Assembly (NCBI GenBank): GCA_947647615.1
Contig: CANSKS010000008.1
Location: 1-64,000, forward strand
Source of the DNA: an uncultured Neglectibacter sp.
GTDB lineage: Bacteria; Bacillota; Clostridia; Oscillospirales; Acutalibacteraceae
Reading direction: 5' to 3'
Length of the DNA stretch: 64,000 nucleotides
The notes beneath the pieces were generated by a model. The model searched no databases, was not told the DNA's origin, and was given only the letters and a program-made list of their open reading frames with translations. The translations under genes and the position numbers were made by a program. Of the stretch, positions 1 to 11,224 are shown one piece after another (the first letter of the stretch is position 1; every line of letters starts with the position of its first letter).

Positions 1-270
1 CAACACATTGTTACACACAGAAAGTCCCATAAATTAGGTGACAATCAAGTTGATCAACGCTCCGGTAGAGCCTACTGCTGCCAAAGCCTGGCTTCCGGCA
101 AACCGGCCCACCACCACAATATCTGCCGCATTGAACAGCAGCTGCAAAATACCGGAAAGGGCCAGGGGAATCGCAAATCTGACAAGCTTTCCCAGCAGCG
201 GCCCGTCGGTCATGTCCACCTCGTAGGTCCTTCTGTGACCGCCCCTCCCCAAAAAATGTAGCCTTCTCAA
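1..270 (-). pseudogene. MATE family efflux transporter N-terminus, interrupted by an in-frame TAA; continues past window edge
   Basis: ORF 34..270 has typical MATE N-terminus (GPLLGKLVRFAIPLALSGILQLLFNAADIVVVGRFAGSQALAAVGSTGALINLIV). After TAA at 34-36 the same frame continues FMGLSVCNNVL, which resembles the usual MATE continuation. Confidence 0.65.
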
Positions 271-331
271 GGAACTCGCCTCCGTTATGTTTCTCCTATA
301 CCATAAACATTCTAAAAACCTGCCAGAGGCT

Positions 332-979
332 TTAATATCCCAGTGTTTCCCCCACCAGGATCACCCGAATTCTAGGCGTTCTTTGGTACCCGGTGACCAC
401 ATACTGGCAGCACATCCGCCTTTCCGAACGGCAGCCCGCCGTCATGTCTTTCCCTTCTGCGCAGCAATGCCCAAGCTCCTCACAGGGTGTCCCTGTGTGA
501 AGCCGCTTGGCGTTTAGCGGCGCCGCCACACATTTGACCCGCTCTACGGCAGCCGGAACATCCGGCACCAATTTATTGCAGCCTGCCACTACAATCACCC
601 TTTTAGGACCGTAGATCATGGCGGCCACCCGGTTCCCGTTGCCGTCTACCTGGTAGATTTCTCCCTTTTCCGTAATGGCGTTGGCGCTGGTCAGGAACAC
701 ATCGGCAGCAAATGTCTTTTGATATACCTCTTCCGCCGGGATCTGCTCCCGGTCTAAAAACCGATATTTCCCGCTTTTCATCAAGTCCCGCACGCCGCTT
801 TCCACCAAAGTGACCGAACCCCCGCAGGAGATGACCTCTCCCTCTCGAAGCATGGCGGCCACCTTTTCCACCGCCTCCGCCTTTGTGGCCACATAAATAG
901 CCGGCATCCCATTTTTTTGCAGCGCCTCTAAAGTCCGCATGACCTGTTCCTCGGTCCAAGCCGCTTTTCGTTTTTCCAT
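332..979 (-). CDS. LUD-domain protein (lactate utilization / DUF162-like)
   Basis: 215 aa ORF; motifs SCGGSVTLVESGV, ADVFLTSANAITEKGEIYQVDGNGNRVAAMIYGPKRVIVVAGCNKLV are typical of the family. Confidence 0.85.
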   Translation of the reverse strand: MEKRKAAWTEEQVMRTLEALQKNGMPAIYVATKAEAVEKVAAMLREGEVISCGGSVTLVESGVRDLMKSGKYRFLDREQIPAEEVYQKTFAADVFLTSANAITEKGEIYQVDGNGNRVAAMIYGPKRVIVVAGCNKLVPDVPAAVERVKCVAAPLNAKRLHTGTPCEELGHCCAEGKDMTAGCRSERRMCCQYVVTGYQRTPRIRVILVGETLGY

Positions 980-1126
980 GGGGCATTCTCTCCCTTCTTT
1001 TCCCCTATTGTACGCTCCTAAGAGTAGGAAAGCAATAGCGGCAGGCGCAAAAAAGGCAGCAACCCCACCTTCTCCAGTAAGAGGGAGCTGCTGTCCTATG
1101 CTTTTGTCTGTGATTTTGTAAATGGA

Positions 1127-1681
1127 TTAGGCATAAAAGCCCCGGAACAGCTCTGTCACGGTTTCTTTCTGTTTCTTGTTGGCCTCTTCGTTCTTTGTGT
1201 CGGTATAGATTAATAGGTACCTTTCATTGAGGCTGAGCACAACGGGAACCTCTTTTTCCAACACCGTAATAAAGCCTTTTTCCTTTGCGCTGTTCCAACA
1301 GCTTTTCCCCGTTTCGTCCAGGTTCTCCGTATCGAACTCGTAAATCTCTACCTGTACAGTACTGTTTTGATACCGGAACTTATACCGGAACCCCCCGACA
1401 GCGCCGATTTCTTTATAAGACATTTCCACCTTTTCTCCGGCCACCGCATAGTTGCCTTCCAAATATTTGCACAGGCCTTCTAGGCTGTCCTCACAATCCT
1501 CCAGCTTCACCGGAGGCTTGGGAGTGGCGACAGGCTCGGCGCCTTCTTCCCCGGAAACCTGGGAAGCCTCCATCTCTTCCGGCAGCACTAGAGTTTCTAT
1601 CTGCTCCACCGGAGCGCCGCAGGCGGAAAGGGAAAGAACCAGCAAAACAGCCGCCCCAAGGGCGAAAAGTCTTTTTAACAT
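1127..1681 (-). CDS. Putative lipoprotein of unknown function
   Basis: 184 aa; N-terminal signal with lipobox-like LSLSACGAP. Confidence 0.6.
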   Translation of the reverse strand: MLKRLFALGAAVLLVLSLSACGAPVEQIETLVLPEEMEASQVSGEEGAEPVATPKPPVKLEDCEDSLEGLCKYLEGNYAVAGEKVEMSYKEIGAVGGFRYKFRYQNSTVQVEIYEFDTENLDETGKSCWNSAKEKGFITVLEKEVPVVLSLNERYLLIYTDTKNEEANKKQKETVTELFRGFYA

Positions 1682-1757
1682 AGGAAGCAGCCTCCATTAT
1701 CGCAAAAATAAAACAAAACAGCGCCGGTCCCATCTACGGGAATTCCGGCGCTTGCTT

Positions 1758-1832
1758 TGGTGACCCGGACGAGAATCGAACTCGTGTTACCGCCGTGAAA
1801 GGGCGGTGTCTTAACCGCTTGACCACCGGGCC
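1758..1832 (-). tRNA. tRNA-Glu (anticodon TTC), CCA encoded
   Basis: Reverse complement GGCCCGGTGGTCAAGCGGTTAAGACACCGCCCTTTCACGGCGGTAACACGAGTTCGATTCTCGTCCGGGTCACCA folds as a cloverleaf. Confidence 0.95.
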
Positions 1833-1835
1833 ATA

Positions 1836-1912
1836 TGGTAGCGGCAAATGGACTTGAACCATCGACACTTCGGGTATGAACCGAATGCTCTAGCCAGCTG
1901 AGCTATGCCGCC
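1836..1912 (-). tRNA. tRNA-Met (anticodon CAT), elongator-like, CCA encoded
   Basis: Reverse complement GGCGGCATAGCTCAGCTGGCTAGAGCATTCGGTTCATACCCGAAGTGTCGATGGTTCAAGTCCATTTGCCGCTACCA; anticodon loop TTCATAC. Confidence 0.93.
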
Positions 1913-2014
1913 ATATGTGCGCTTCACCCTATAAGATGAAGCGCTAATAATTATAACCTGCAAGACAAGCTTTGTCAACTAGTTTTTCCAATTTTTTTTA
2001 AAAACCAGCATAAA

Positions 2015-3511
<1,497 letters not shown>

Positions 3512-3544
3512 TCACATGATATTTTCCAATTTTTATAAGTGTTA

Positions 3545-3573
3545 ATTATAGCATCGCGGCAGGGGAATTGCAA
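3545..3573 (-). promoter_or_regulatory. Putative sigma-A promoter for guaB
   Basis: On minus strand TTGCAA - 17 nt - TATAAT upstream of guaB. Confidence 0.6.
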
Positions 3574-3661
3574 GCATTTTCAAGGATTTCCGCGGGCTTT
3601 CCTTTGCATCCGCCGCTCCGCAATTTTTTGCAGGCTTGACCATTTATTTTTGCAAAAACCA

Positions 3662-3689
3662 TTGACAGCCGCTTCCTGTCTGATATACT
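3662..3689 (+). promoter_or_regulatory. Putative sigma-A promoter for MFS gene
   Basis: TTGACA - 16 nt - TATACT about 55 bp upstream of the MFS ORF. Confidence 0.55.
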
Positions 3690-3743
3690 CTTTTTGTTGC
3701 GAAATTCTTCCTCATTGGCGGCAAAAAAACTAAACAGTTTAGG

Positions 3744-4982
3744 ATGGTTCCACTTATGAAAAGAAAGCTCCTTCGAAAGCCCGGCCCTGGTGTTTTAGAG
3801 GCAATTAATCTCTCAGGGTTAAACGGTGTTTATTGGTTTGCCATGTCCTTCAGCACCTACCAGGCCGTCTATTTACAAACCCATGGGTTTTCCGCATCCC
3901 TTATGGGCCTGCTTAACGCTCTGGGGTCTGCCGTGGCCATTGCTTCCGTTTCTTTTTGGGGTACGGTCAGCGATAAAGTCGGTTCTGTAAAGAAAATCCT
4001 TGTGATGAGCCTCACGCTGGGCGTTGGGCTTTTTGCCCTAATTCCCTTTCTGCCTGTGGAAAAGTCCTATTCCACCTTGCTGTTTCTCATCTATATTCCT
4101 GCCATCAATTTTTTCCGGGGCTCTATGACAAATCTTACCGATAACATCTTGGTCAGGAACTGCAGCGAGCTTCGCCTGAACTTTGGTGTGATCCGCAGTG
4201 TGGGTTCCTTCCTTTACACCGTGGGCGGCGTGCTCATTGCGGCATTGGTTCCCTACGTGGGAATTCCCGCCACCTTCTGGCTTTCTGCCCTGTGCATGAT
4301 CCCCGCCATCTTCTTTGCCCTTTTTGCCAGGGATCCAAAGTCCCGGCCGCCGAAACGGAGTGCCAATGGAAAGGTTGAAAAGCTGAATTTTGGTGCTCTC
4401 TTCCACAATTACGCTTATATTTCTTTTCTGCTATTTGCATTTTTGTTTTACACAGCTTGCAGCTGCGAAGGAAACTTTGTGCTTTTCTTCGTAAAAAGCC
4501 TGGGGGCCGACACGGAAAAATTCAGCGTTTTTTCGGCTTATCGTGCCCTTTTCGAAATTCCTTTTCTCATTTTTTCTGTAAAGCTGCGCCGAAAATTCCC
4601 ACTGAAATACCTCATCATGGCGGCAGCTGTTCTCATGGCCACAGAATGCCTCTGTTTTTCTCTTTTTGCCCATTCCTTTTTTTCTATTGTAGCCTTCAGC
4701 ACCTTCTTTGGTTTGGGAAATGGTCTATTTTTAGGGTCCGCCCTCCATTACGTTTATGACTTGGCCCCCGACAATTTAAAGGCCAGTGCTCAGGCTTTCT
4801 TTGTGGCTATGCAATCCACCGCTGGTATTTTGGGAAATCTTTTGGGCGGAATGGTGTTCGATTCTGTAGGAGCAAAGCCCTTCTATCTCCTGGTTTTCTT
4901 CCTTTATATTTTGAGCATCCTTATTTTTGCCGGTTCTTTTCTAATCGAAAAAAAACGCGGCCAGAAAGCTGCCGCATTGTGA
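3744..4982 (+). CDS. MFS transporter (MFS_1-like / nucleoside:H+ symporter-like)
   Basis: 412 aa, about 12 hydrophobic segments; start may be the internal ATG at 3756. Confidence 0.8.
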   Translation: MVPLMKRKLLRKPGPGVLEAINLSGLNGVYWFAMSFSTYQAVYLQTHGFSASLMGLLNALGSAVAIASVSFWGTVSDKVGSVKKILVMSLTLGVGLFALIPFLPVEKSYSTLLFLIYIPAINFFRGSMTNLTDNILVRNCSELRLNFGVIRSVGSFLYTVGGVLIAALVPYVGIPATFWLSALCMIPAIFFALFARDPKSRPPKRSANGKVEKLNFGALFHNYAYISFLLFAFLFYTACSCEGNFVLFFVKSLGADTEKFSVFSAYRALFEIPFLIFSVKLRRKFPLKYLIMAAAVLMATECLCFSLFAHSFFSIVAFSTFFGLGNGLFLGSALHYVYDLAPDNLKASAQAFFVAMQSTAGILGNLLGGMVFDSVGAKPFYLLVFFLYILSILIFAGSFLIEKKRGQKAAAL

Positions 4983-5039
4983 GTTCTATTTCAACCCATA
5001 GCTATTTTCCCGGAGCAAAGTTTGAAAGGAGAAGGCCCT

Positions 5040-5609
5040 ATGCTGTATTTGGAAACCCCACGTTTCATTTTGCGCGATTATGTTCCTTCGGATGAAGAAG
5101 CTTACTTTCATTTGAAGAGCGATCCCAAAACCATGTACTACCTTCCAGATATTCGCCTGTTTACTCGGGAAGAGGCGCGCCAAGATTTCGGGGCCGTTTT
5201 GGCTGACCTGCTGGCTCCCCAAAGGAAGTTTTATTTTTTTCACATGGAAGAAAAAAGCACCCGGGAGCAGGTGGGCAGCATAGGCTACACAGTAACTCAT
5301 TTTACTCCTGTAGGAAAGCTGGTAGGGGCAGGTTATTTTATTTACCCAAAATTCTGGGGCAGGGGGTATACTACAGAAGCCTTCCGAAAGGTTTTGGAAT
5401 TTGCTTTTACTCAGAACGATGTTTATCGCCTTTCCACCGGCTGTCTGGCGGAAAACGTAGGCTCTGAGCGCGTTATGCAAAAATGCGGTCTCATAAAGGA
5501 GGCCACACATCTCGATTCCGAATGGCATGATGGGAAACTGAAAACCAGGTTGGAATACCGCATGCTGAAGTCGGAATGGAACGCTCTGTCTTCCGGGAAA
5601 TCCCTTTGA
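5040..5609 (+). CDS. GNAT family N-acetyltransferase (RimJ/RimL-like)
   Basis: LETPRFILRDYVPSDEEAYF ... YWGRGYTTEAF-like GRGYTTEAFRKVLEFAF, YRLSTGCLAENVGSERVMQKCG; RBS AAGGAGAAGG before ATG 5040. Confidence 0.88.
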   Translation: MLYLETPRFILRDYVPSDEEAYFHLKSDPKTMYYLPDIRLFTREEARQDFGAVLADLLAPQRKFYFFHMEEKSTREQVGSIGYTVTHFTPVGKLVGAGYFIYPKFWGRGYTTEAFRKVLEFAFTQNDVYRLSTGCLAENVGSERVMQKCGLIKEATHLDSEWHDGKLKTRLEYRMLKSEWNALSSGKSL

Positions 5610-5657
5610 GATCAATGCTTTTCCTCCTTCAGCTATATAGAAAGATTTTATCGTGAA

Positions 5658-5700
5658 AAAGGCGGGACATGGCAAATTGTCATATCCCGCCTTTCTTTTT
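5658..5700. terminator. Terminator hairpin between convergent GNAT and serS
   Basis: AAAGGCGGGA ... TCCCGCCTTT followed by CTTTTTT. Confidence 0.75.
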
Positions 5701-5730
5701 TATCTATAAAGCAATTCTATATTTCGAAAA

Positions 5731-7008
5731 TTATCGAATCGCTTCTTTTCCTCCCATGTACATTCTCAAAGGCTCCGGAATTTTTATGCTGCCATCCTTT
5801 TGCAGGTTGTTTTCTAAAAAGGCAATCAGCATTCTGGGAGGCGCCACCACGGTATTATTTAAGGTGTGGGCGAAGTAATTTCCTTCTTTTCCTTTAATTC
5901 TTATTCCGAGCCTCCTTGCCTGGGCATCCCCCAGGTTGGAGCAGCTCCCCACCTCAAAATACTTCTTTTGCCTGGGGGACCATGCCTCTACGTCAATGCT
6001 CTTTACCTTTAAATCTGCCAGGTCACCGGAACAGCACTCCAAAGTACGCACTGGAATTTCCAGAGAACGGAAAAGCTCTACGGTATAGCCGTACAGTTTA
6101 TGGAACCAATCCATACTGTCCTCCGGCTTGCACACCACGATCATTTCCTGCTTTTCAAACTGATGGATGCGGTAAACACCCCGTTCCTCAATGCCGTGAG
6201 CGCCCACTTCCTTGCGGAAGCAGGGGGAATAGCTGGTCAATGTTTGGGGAAGCTGGTCTTCCTGCACAATGGTATCTATAAATTTGCCGATCATGGAATG
6301 CTCGCTGGTGCCGATCAGGTACAGGTCCTCCCCTTCGATCTTGTACATCATGTTTTCCATTTCCGCAAAGCTCATGACGCCCGTCACTACATCACTGCGG
6401 ATCATAAAGGGAGGTACGCAATAGGTAAAGCCCTTATCTATCATAAAATCTCTGGCATAAGAAAGGATAGCGGAATGGAGCCTGGCAATATCTCCCATTA
6501 AATAATAGAAACCGTTTCCGCTGGTTTTCCGGGCACTGTCCAGGTCTATACCGTGAAAACGCTCCATAATATCTGTGTGATAAGGCACCTCATAGTCGGG
6601 AACCACGGGCTCCCCAAACCTTTCCACTTCTACGTTTTCACTGTCGTCTTTTCCTATGGGCACGGTGCTGTCAATCAGATTGGGGATCACTAACATCCGC
6701 TTCCGAATTTCTTCGGTCATTTTCCCTTCCTGCCGCTCCATTTCCTCCAATTCCCCGGCAATAGCGGCAACTTTCTTTTTGGTCTCTTCTGCCTCCTCCT
6801 TTTTCCCTTGGCCCATCAGTTTTCCAATTTCCTTGCTGATGGTATTTCTTTGCTGCCGCAGCTCGTCTCCCCTGGCTTTGGAAGCGCGGAACTTGGCATC
6901 CAGTTCTATGACCTCATCTACCAGTACCAGCTTTTCCTCTTGGAATTTTTTCCTGATGTTTTCCTTTACCAGGTCCGGTTCCGTCCGGAGCAGTTTAATA
7001 TCTAACAT
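5731..7008 (-). CDS. serS: Seryl-tRNA synthetase
   Basis: 425 aa full-length; motif 2/3 regions FRKEVGAHGIEERGVYRIHQFEKQE and VGSCSNLGDAQARRLGIRIKGKEG. Confidence 0.97.
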   Translation of the reverse strand: MLDIKLLRTEPDLVKENIRKKFQEEKLVLVDEVIELDAKFRASKARGDELRQQRNTISKEIGKLMGQGKKEEAEETKKKVAAIAGELEEMERQEGKMTEEIRKRMLVIPNLIDSTVPIGKDDSENVEVERFGEPVVPDYEVPYHTDIMERFHGIDLDSARKTSGNGFYYLMGDIARLHSAILSYARDFMIDKGFTYCVPPFMIRSDVVTGVMSFAEMENMMYKIEGEDLYLIGTSEHSMIGKFIDTIVQEDQLPQTLTSYSPCFRKEVGAHGIEERGVYRIHQFEKQEMIVVCKPEDSMDWFHKLYGYTVELFRSLEIPVRTLECCSGDLADLKVKSIDVEAWSPRQKKYFEVGSCSNLGDAQARRLGIRIKGKEGNYFAHTLNNTVVAPPRMLIAFLENNLQKDGSIKIPEPLRMYMGGKEAIR

Positions 7009-7047
7009 TTTTCGTCCTCTTTCCTGATTTTTATTTTTTGGGAAGGA

Positions 7048-7902
7048 TTACTCCTTGCCGTTCAGGCGAAGCTCCTCCATCAAATTTTTTAAATCTTCTT
7101 CCCCATAAAATTCAATTTGTAAAACGCCTTTTTTCTGGGTTCCTGCCACTTTTACCTTTCGTCCCAAATATTCCCCCACCGCCAGCTGGGCCTCTTCATA
7201 ATACTGGTTTTTGGAAAAAGCGTTCTTTTGGGAAGGCTTCTTTTCTTCATTCAGCTTTTTAGAAAGATTTTCCAGTTCCCTGACTGAGGCGCCCTGCTTT
7301 GCCTTTTGAGCTCCCAGACGCATGGCCTCTTCGCTTTTAAAGCTCAGCAGTGTTCTGGCATGGCCGGCCGAAATTTCCCCGTTTTCCAACATCTGCTGGA
7401 TCTCTTCCGGAAGATTTAAAAGTCTAAGTGCGTTGGTTATGGCAGGCCGCGATTTTCCCACCGCTTTGGAAACCTCTTCTTGCGTAAAATCTTGAGTCTC
7501 GATTAAGGTTCGGTAACCCTTGGCTTCTTCTAAAGGAGTGAGGTCCTCCCGCTGCAGGTTTTCGATCAGGGCGAAGAGCATTTCTTCTGTATCTGTCATT
7601 TCCCGGATCACGGCGGGCACTTCGGAAAGCCCCGCCATCCTTGCGGCACGCCAGCGGCGTTCTCCTGCTACGATCCGGTATTCCCCGGTGAGCATAGGGC
7701 GCAGCAGAAGCGGTTGCAGCACACCGTGCTGGGAAATAGAATCGGCCAATTCAGAAAGGGCTTCGTTGTCAAATTCCTTTCTGGGTTGGTCACGGTTGGG
7801 CTCTATTTCGCTGATCTTTACAGTGACAGCGCCTTCGGCCTCTTCTGCCGTATTCTCCGCAAAAATAGCATCCAGCCCTTTTCCAAGTCCCCTCTTTTTC
7901 AA
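7048..7902 (-). CDS. parB: ParB/Spo0J chromosome partitioning protein
   Basis: KKRGLGKGLDAIF N-terminus, GERRWRAARMAGL and HTH region; adjacent to parA. Confidence 0.95.
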   Translation of the reverse strand: MKKRGLGKGLDAIFAENTAEEAEGAVTVKISEIEPNRDQPRKEFDNEALSELADSISQHGVLQPLLLRPMLTGEYRIVAGERRWRAARMAGLSEVPAVIREMTDTEEMLFALIENLQREDLTPLEEAKGYRTLIETQDFTQEEVSKAVGKSRPAITNALRLLNLPEEIQQMLENGEISAGHARTLLSFKSEEAMRLGAQKAKQGASVRELENLSKKLNEEKKPSQKNAFSKNQYYEEAQLAVGEYLGRKVKVAGTQKKGVLQIEFYGEEDLKNLMEELRLNGKE

Positions 7903-7919
7903 TGTTTAACTCCTCCGCC

Positions 7920-8684
7920 TCATTTATTGTTCTTTAAAATCTCGCTGGCCAACTGGTCATAGGCTTCCGCTCCTCTGGAAGCCCTGTCGTAATAAAGCAC
8001 CGGCTGTCCAAATCCCGGCGCTTCCGAAAGGCGCACAGTCCTGGGCACTACTGTCTTGAACACCTTTCTGGGAAAATACTTTTTTACCTCATCTACTACC
8101 TGCTGGGTCAAATTTAACCGGCCGTCATACATAGTAAGCAATACGCCTTCAATATCCAGACGTTCATTGTATTGCCGTTTTACCCGACGAACTGTATTGA
8201 TCAGCTGGGAAAGCCCCTCCAGCGCATAATATTCGCATTGTATGGGAATTAAAATGGTATCTGCCGCATTTAACGCGTTGGTGGTAATGAGTCCCAAGGA
8301 AGGGGGACAATCGATCAAAATATAATCGTAATCTCCTCGGATAGCCCCTAAGGCATTTTTCAGCATGGCCTCCCGGTTTTCCAGGTTGGCCAACTCCAAC
8401 TCCGCAGCGGCCAAATCGATATGGGAAGGGAGCAGACTTAAATTGTGAAAAGAGGTTTTCACCACCGAGTCTGCGGCCTTTGTGCCATTGATGAGTATGT
8501 CATAAACCGTTGCTTTATTTTCTCTTTTGTCAATTCCAACGCCGCTGGTGCTGTTTCCCTGAGGGTCTGTATCTGCAAGCAGTACTTGTTTTCCCTTATC
8601 CCCCAAGGAAGCCGCTAAATTCACTGCGGTAGTAGTTTTCCCAACTCCGCCTTTTTGGTTGGCGACAGCAATTATCTTTCCCAC
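7920..8684 (-). CDS. parA: ParA/Soj ATPase
   Basis: MGKIIAVANQKGGVGKTTTAVNLAASL deviant Walker A; GNSTSGVGID. Confidence 0.96.
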   Translation of the reverse strand: MGKIIAVANQKGGVGKTTTAVNLAASLGDKGKQVLLADTDPQGNSTSGVGIDKRENKATVYDILINGTKAADSVVKTSFHNLSLLPSHIDLAAAELELANLENREAMLKNALGAIRGDYDYILIDCPPSLGLITTNALNAADTILIPIQCEYYALEGLSQLINTVRRVKRQYNERLDIEGVLLTMYDGRLNLTQQVVDEVKKYFPRKVFKTVVPRTVRLSEAPGFGQPVLYYDRASRGAEAYDQLASEILKNNK

Positions 8685-8810
8685 GAAAAATCTCCTAGCC
8701 CGCTAAAGACAGCGGATTTCTTTGTTTTTGACGGTGTTTATTATCATATCACAAAACTGCTGTTATGAAAAGTACCCTTTCCCTTTTTGGCAGTTTCGTC
8801 TTATGATCTA

Positions 8811-8826
8811 TGTTTCATGTGAAACA
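8811..8826. promoter_or_regulatory. parS site
   Basis: Perfect 16-bp palindrome TGTTTCATGTGAAACA next to parAB. Confidence 0.92.
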
Positions 8827-8851
8827 TTCGCCGTCTGCTCCGGTTTTTTCT

Positions 8852-9613
8852 TCAAGAAGCGATGGCGTAGGCCAGCTCTAAGGCAATATCGAAATGCCCC
8901 ACATCATGTTGGGTGCCTTTTTCCTCTCCTGCCTTACGCCGCTCATCCCACTGAGGTGCATCTAACAAATCGCCGCTTGTGAAAAAGGTGTAAAACTCTA
9001 ACCCTCTGAAATCGCACATTGCCTGCAGAGCGGCGCATTCCATTTCGACAGAAATGCACCCTTCTTCTTTACGCTTCTTAAAATTGTTTACCGTCTCCCT
9101 ATAAAAGGAATCTGTTGTCCAAGTTTTTCCCTTCACATAGGGTATCCCATTTTCCTCCATGAACCTGGCCACAACATCTGCATTTTTAATGGTGATATAG
9201 TCCTTTGCAGGCGCATAATGGTAAGATGTCCCTTCGTCCCGGTACGCCTCTGTCGGGACCATGACTTTTCCATGGGCAATTTCTTTGTTTAAGCATCCAG
9301 CGCCGCCAAACACAAGGTACTTGTTTGTTTTTATCTCTGCCAACGAATCTTCTACTGTGCCAACACAGGCTGGCGCTCCCACATAGGTTTTATAAAAAGC
9401 AAACTTTTTTCCTTTATAATCAATCCGGTATAAAGGTGTGTTTCCTGTGGCAAACCAAAAGGAGGCGATCTCTTCGCAGGGGAAGCTGGCCAGAACAGAT
9501 TTTTCGATAACATGGGAAAAAGTTAAAATGCAGGCATCCACTTCCGGCACATCGGCCTTGATTTTTGGGTTTATAATAGCTTCCGAGCAATTGTCAAAGC
9601 TATCGGTGATCAT
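8852..9613 (-). CDS. Nucleoside phosphorylase (uridine phosphorylase-like)
   Basis: CISVEMECAALQAMCDFRGLEFYTFFTSGDLLD motif typical of PNP/UDP phosphorylases. Confidence 0.82.
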   Translation of the reverse strand: MITDSFDNCSEAIINPKIKADVPEVDACILTFSHVIEKSVLASFPCEEIASFWFATGNTPLYRIDYKGKKFAFYKTYVGAPACVGTVEDSLAEIKTNKYLVFGGAGCLNKEIAHGKVMVPTEAYRDEGTSYHYAPAKDYITIKNADVVARFMEENGIPYVKGKTWTTDSFYRETVNNFKKRKEEGCISVEMECAALQAMCDFRGLEFYTFFTSGDLLDAPQWDERRKAGEEKGTQHDVGHFDIALELAYAIAS

Positions 9614-10027
9614 TTTCTCATTTTCCTCCCCCGGCGAACAAACTTTGGGACTCTCTGTGTGGCTATTGTACCATAATCTCCCCTTTTCTTCAAGCTTCGC
9701 CAGCAGGGCTTTATGGGAGAAACCGGGTTATCATTTGAGCACACAAGACTGGAGCTCCTTTTTAGCTCGCGATATTGTATAGGATGCTATAATGGAAAGC
9801 GTCTAAACACAATGTTGCCTTTTATTATAGCCTGTCCCATTGTATGATTCTATGCAAAAAATGGAATTGTAAGACAAATCTCACAAGATTTTATAAAATG
9901 GATTATCACAGCAAAAAGCAGGAAGAGAAGATAGATAAACTTACAGCAAAATCCCTGACTAATGCTATAAGAAAAGATCTGCTTTATGAAAGTCCAGCCG
10001 CAGAAGGAAGAAAAGGAGTCGCTAAAA

Positions 10028-11149
10028 ATGAATGCAAAACAACGTATGAAAGCCGCAATGGCTGGGGAAAAGCCAGATCGGGTTCCGCTTATGTGCCAGT
10101 TTTCCCTTGGATATCTGGCACAGCACAGCCATATGGACTTGATCGATTTCTGGTATACTCCTCATGGACTGGCAGAAAGCTATATCCGCGCGGCGGAGCA
10201 ATACCATTTCGACGGTATTTTAGTGAGCATTACGGGCAGAAATCCAGAAGAAAAGAATGCCATCCAGGAGGTGCAAGATGCCCCCGATGGATCAAAACTG
10301 GTGGTCTTTCGCACGGGAGAACAATATATCGTTCCCTACAATGATTTTCCTTACCCGGCAAAAAAAGAGCAAAATGGCAAGCCCTCGGGCCTTGCGGGTA
10401 TTTCGGTGGAGAATCTCCATTTGCCGATGACAAAGGAGGAGCTTCCGGCCTATGAATTCAATATACTGGAGGAGATCCTTGAAAGAAAAAAAGATGAGCT
10501 TTCCATACACGGAGAAGTGGGGACTTGTTTTGAGCTTTACTTAAAATTATTTGACACATGGGAAAATGGCCTTGTATCGCTTTTGGATGAAGAGGAAAAG
10601 GCCCTTTCCCTCATGAAATACATGAATAAATCTGTGATCCTGCTGGCTCTGTCACAATGCGAGCTTGGGATTGACGCGTTAAAACTTAGTTCGCCTTTTG
10701 CGGGAGCAGGTTTCATTTCCAGGGAGATGTACAGCAAGTTTGTTTTGCCTTTTGAAAAGGAAGTCATTGTGGCGGTGCATAAACAGTACGGAATTCCATG
10801 TTATATCCATACTTGCGGAGCCATCGGCGACAGATTGGATTTGCTGGTGAAAACCAATATAGACGGCTTGGAATGTTTAGACCCGAAGCCTTTAGGGACG
10901 GTAGATTTAGAAGAAGCTGTTGCTGAAATTGGCAGTAAAGTATTTATCAAGGGCAATTTAGATTCCGCAAACGAACTCCGCTATGCAACGTCGGAGGAAG
11001 TAATTGAGATCGCCCGCCGCAGGCTGGAGATCGGCGCAAAATGTCAGAAAGGCTACATTTTAAGCACAGCATGTTCCATTTCTCCCGATGTTCCGCCAGA
11101 AAACATTTCCGCCCTGTATAGCTGTATAAAAAGATATGGAGATAAATAA
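10028..11149 (+). CDS. Uroporphyrinogen decarboxylase superfamily protein (MtaA/CmuA methyltransferase-like)
   Basis: NAKQRMKAAMAGEKPDRVPLM N-terminus; HTCGAIGD and late Cys in STACSISPDVPPENI; RBS AAGGAG before ATG 10028. Confidence 0.85.
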   Translation: MNAKQRMKAAMAGEKPDRVPLMCQFSLGYLAQHSHMDLIDFWYTPHGLAESYIRAAEQYHFDGILVSITGRNPEEKNAIQEVQDAPDGSKLVVFRTGEQYIVPYNDFPYPAKKEQNGKPSGLAGISVENLHLPMTKEELPAYEFNILEEILERKKDELSIHGEVGTCFELYLKLFDTWENGLVSLLDEEEKALSLMKYMNKSVILLALSQCELGIDALKLSSPFAGAGFISREMYSKFVLPFEKEVIVAVHKQYGIPCYIHTCGAIGDRLDLLVKTNIDGLECLDPKPLGTVDLEEAVAEIGSKVFIKGNLDSANELRYATSEEVIEIARRRLEIGAKCQKGYILSTACSISPDVPPENISALYSCIKRYGDK

Positions 11150-11161
11150 GCTCCCTAAGCG

Positions 11162-11205
11162 AAAAGACGGCAGTCCGCTTTGCGGCCAGCCGTCTTTTCT
11201 GTGGG
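11162..11205. terminator. Terminator hairpin between convergent UroD-like and noc-like genes
   Basis: AAAAGACGGC ... GCCGTCTTTT, 10-bp stem. Confidence 0.7.
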
Positions 11206-11224
11206 AAATGAATAAGGGAATGGG

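Noticed and set aside
4986-5675. 229-aa minus-strand ORF opposite the GNAT gene
   Set aside because: Antisense shadow; no RBS or domain signature.
7009-7047. T-box leader for serS
   Set aside because: Only about 40 bp separate parB and serS, too short for a T-box.
9844-10344. 166-aa ORF overlapping the start of the UroD-like gene
   Set aside because: Out-of-frame reading through a clear coding sequence; the protein is low-complexity and unrecognisable.
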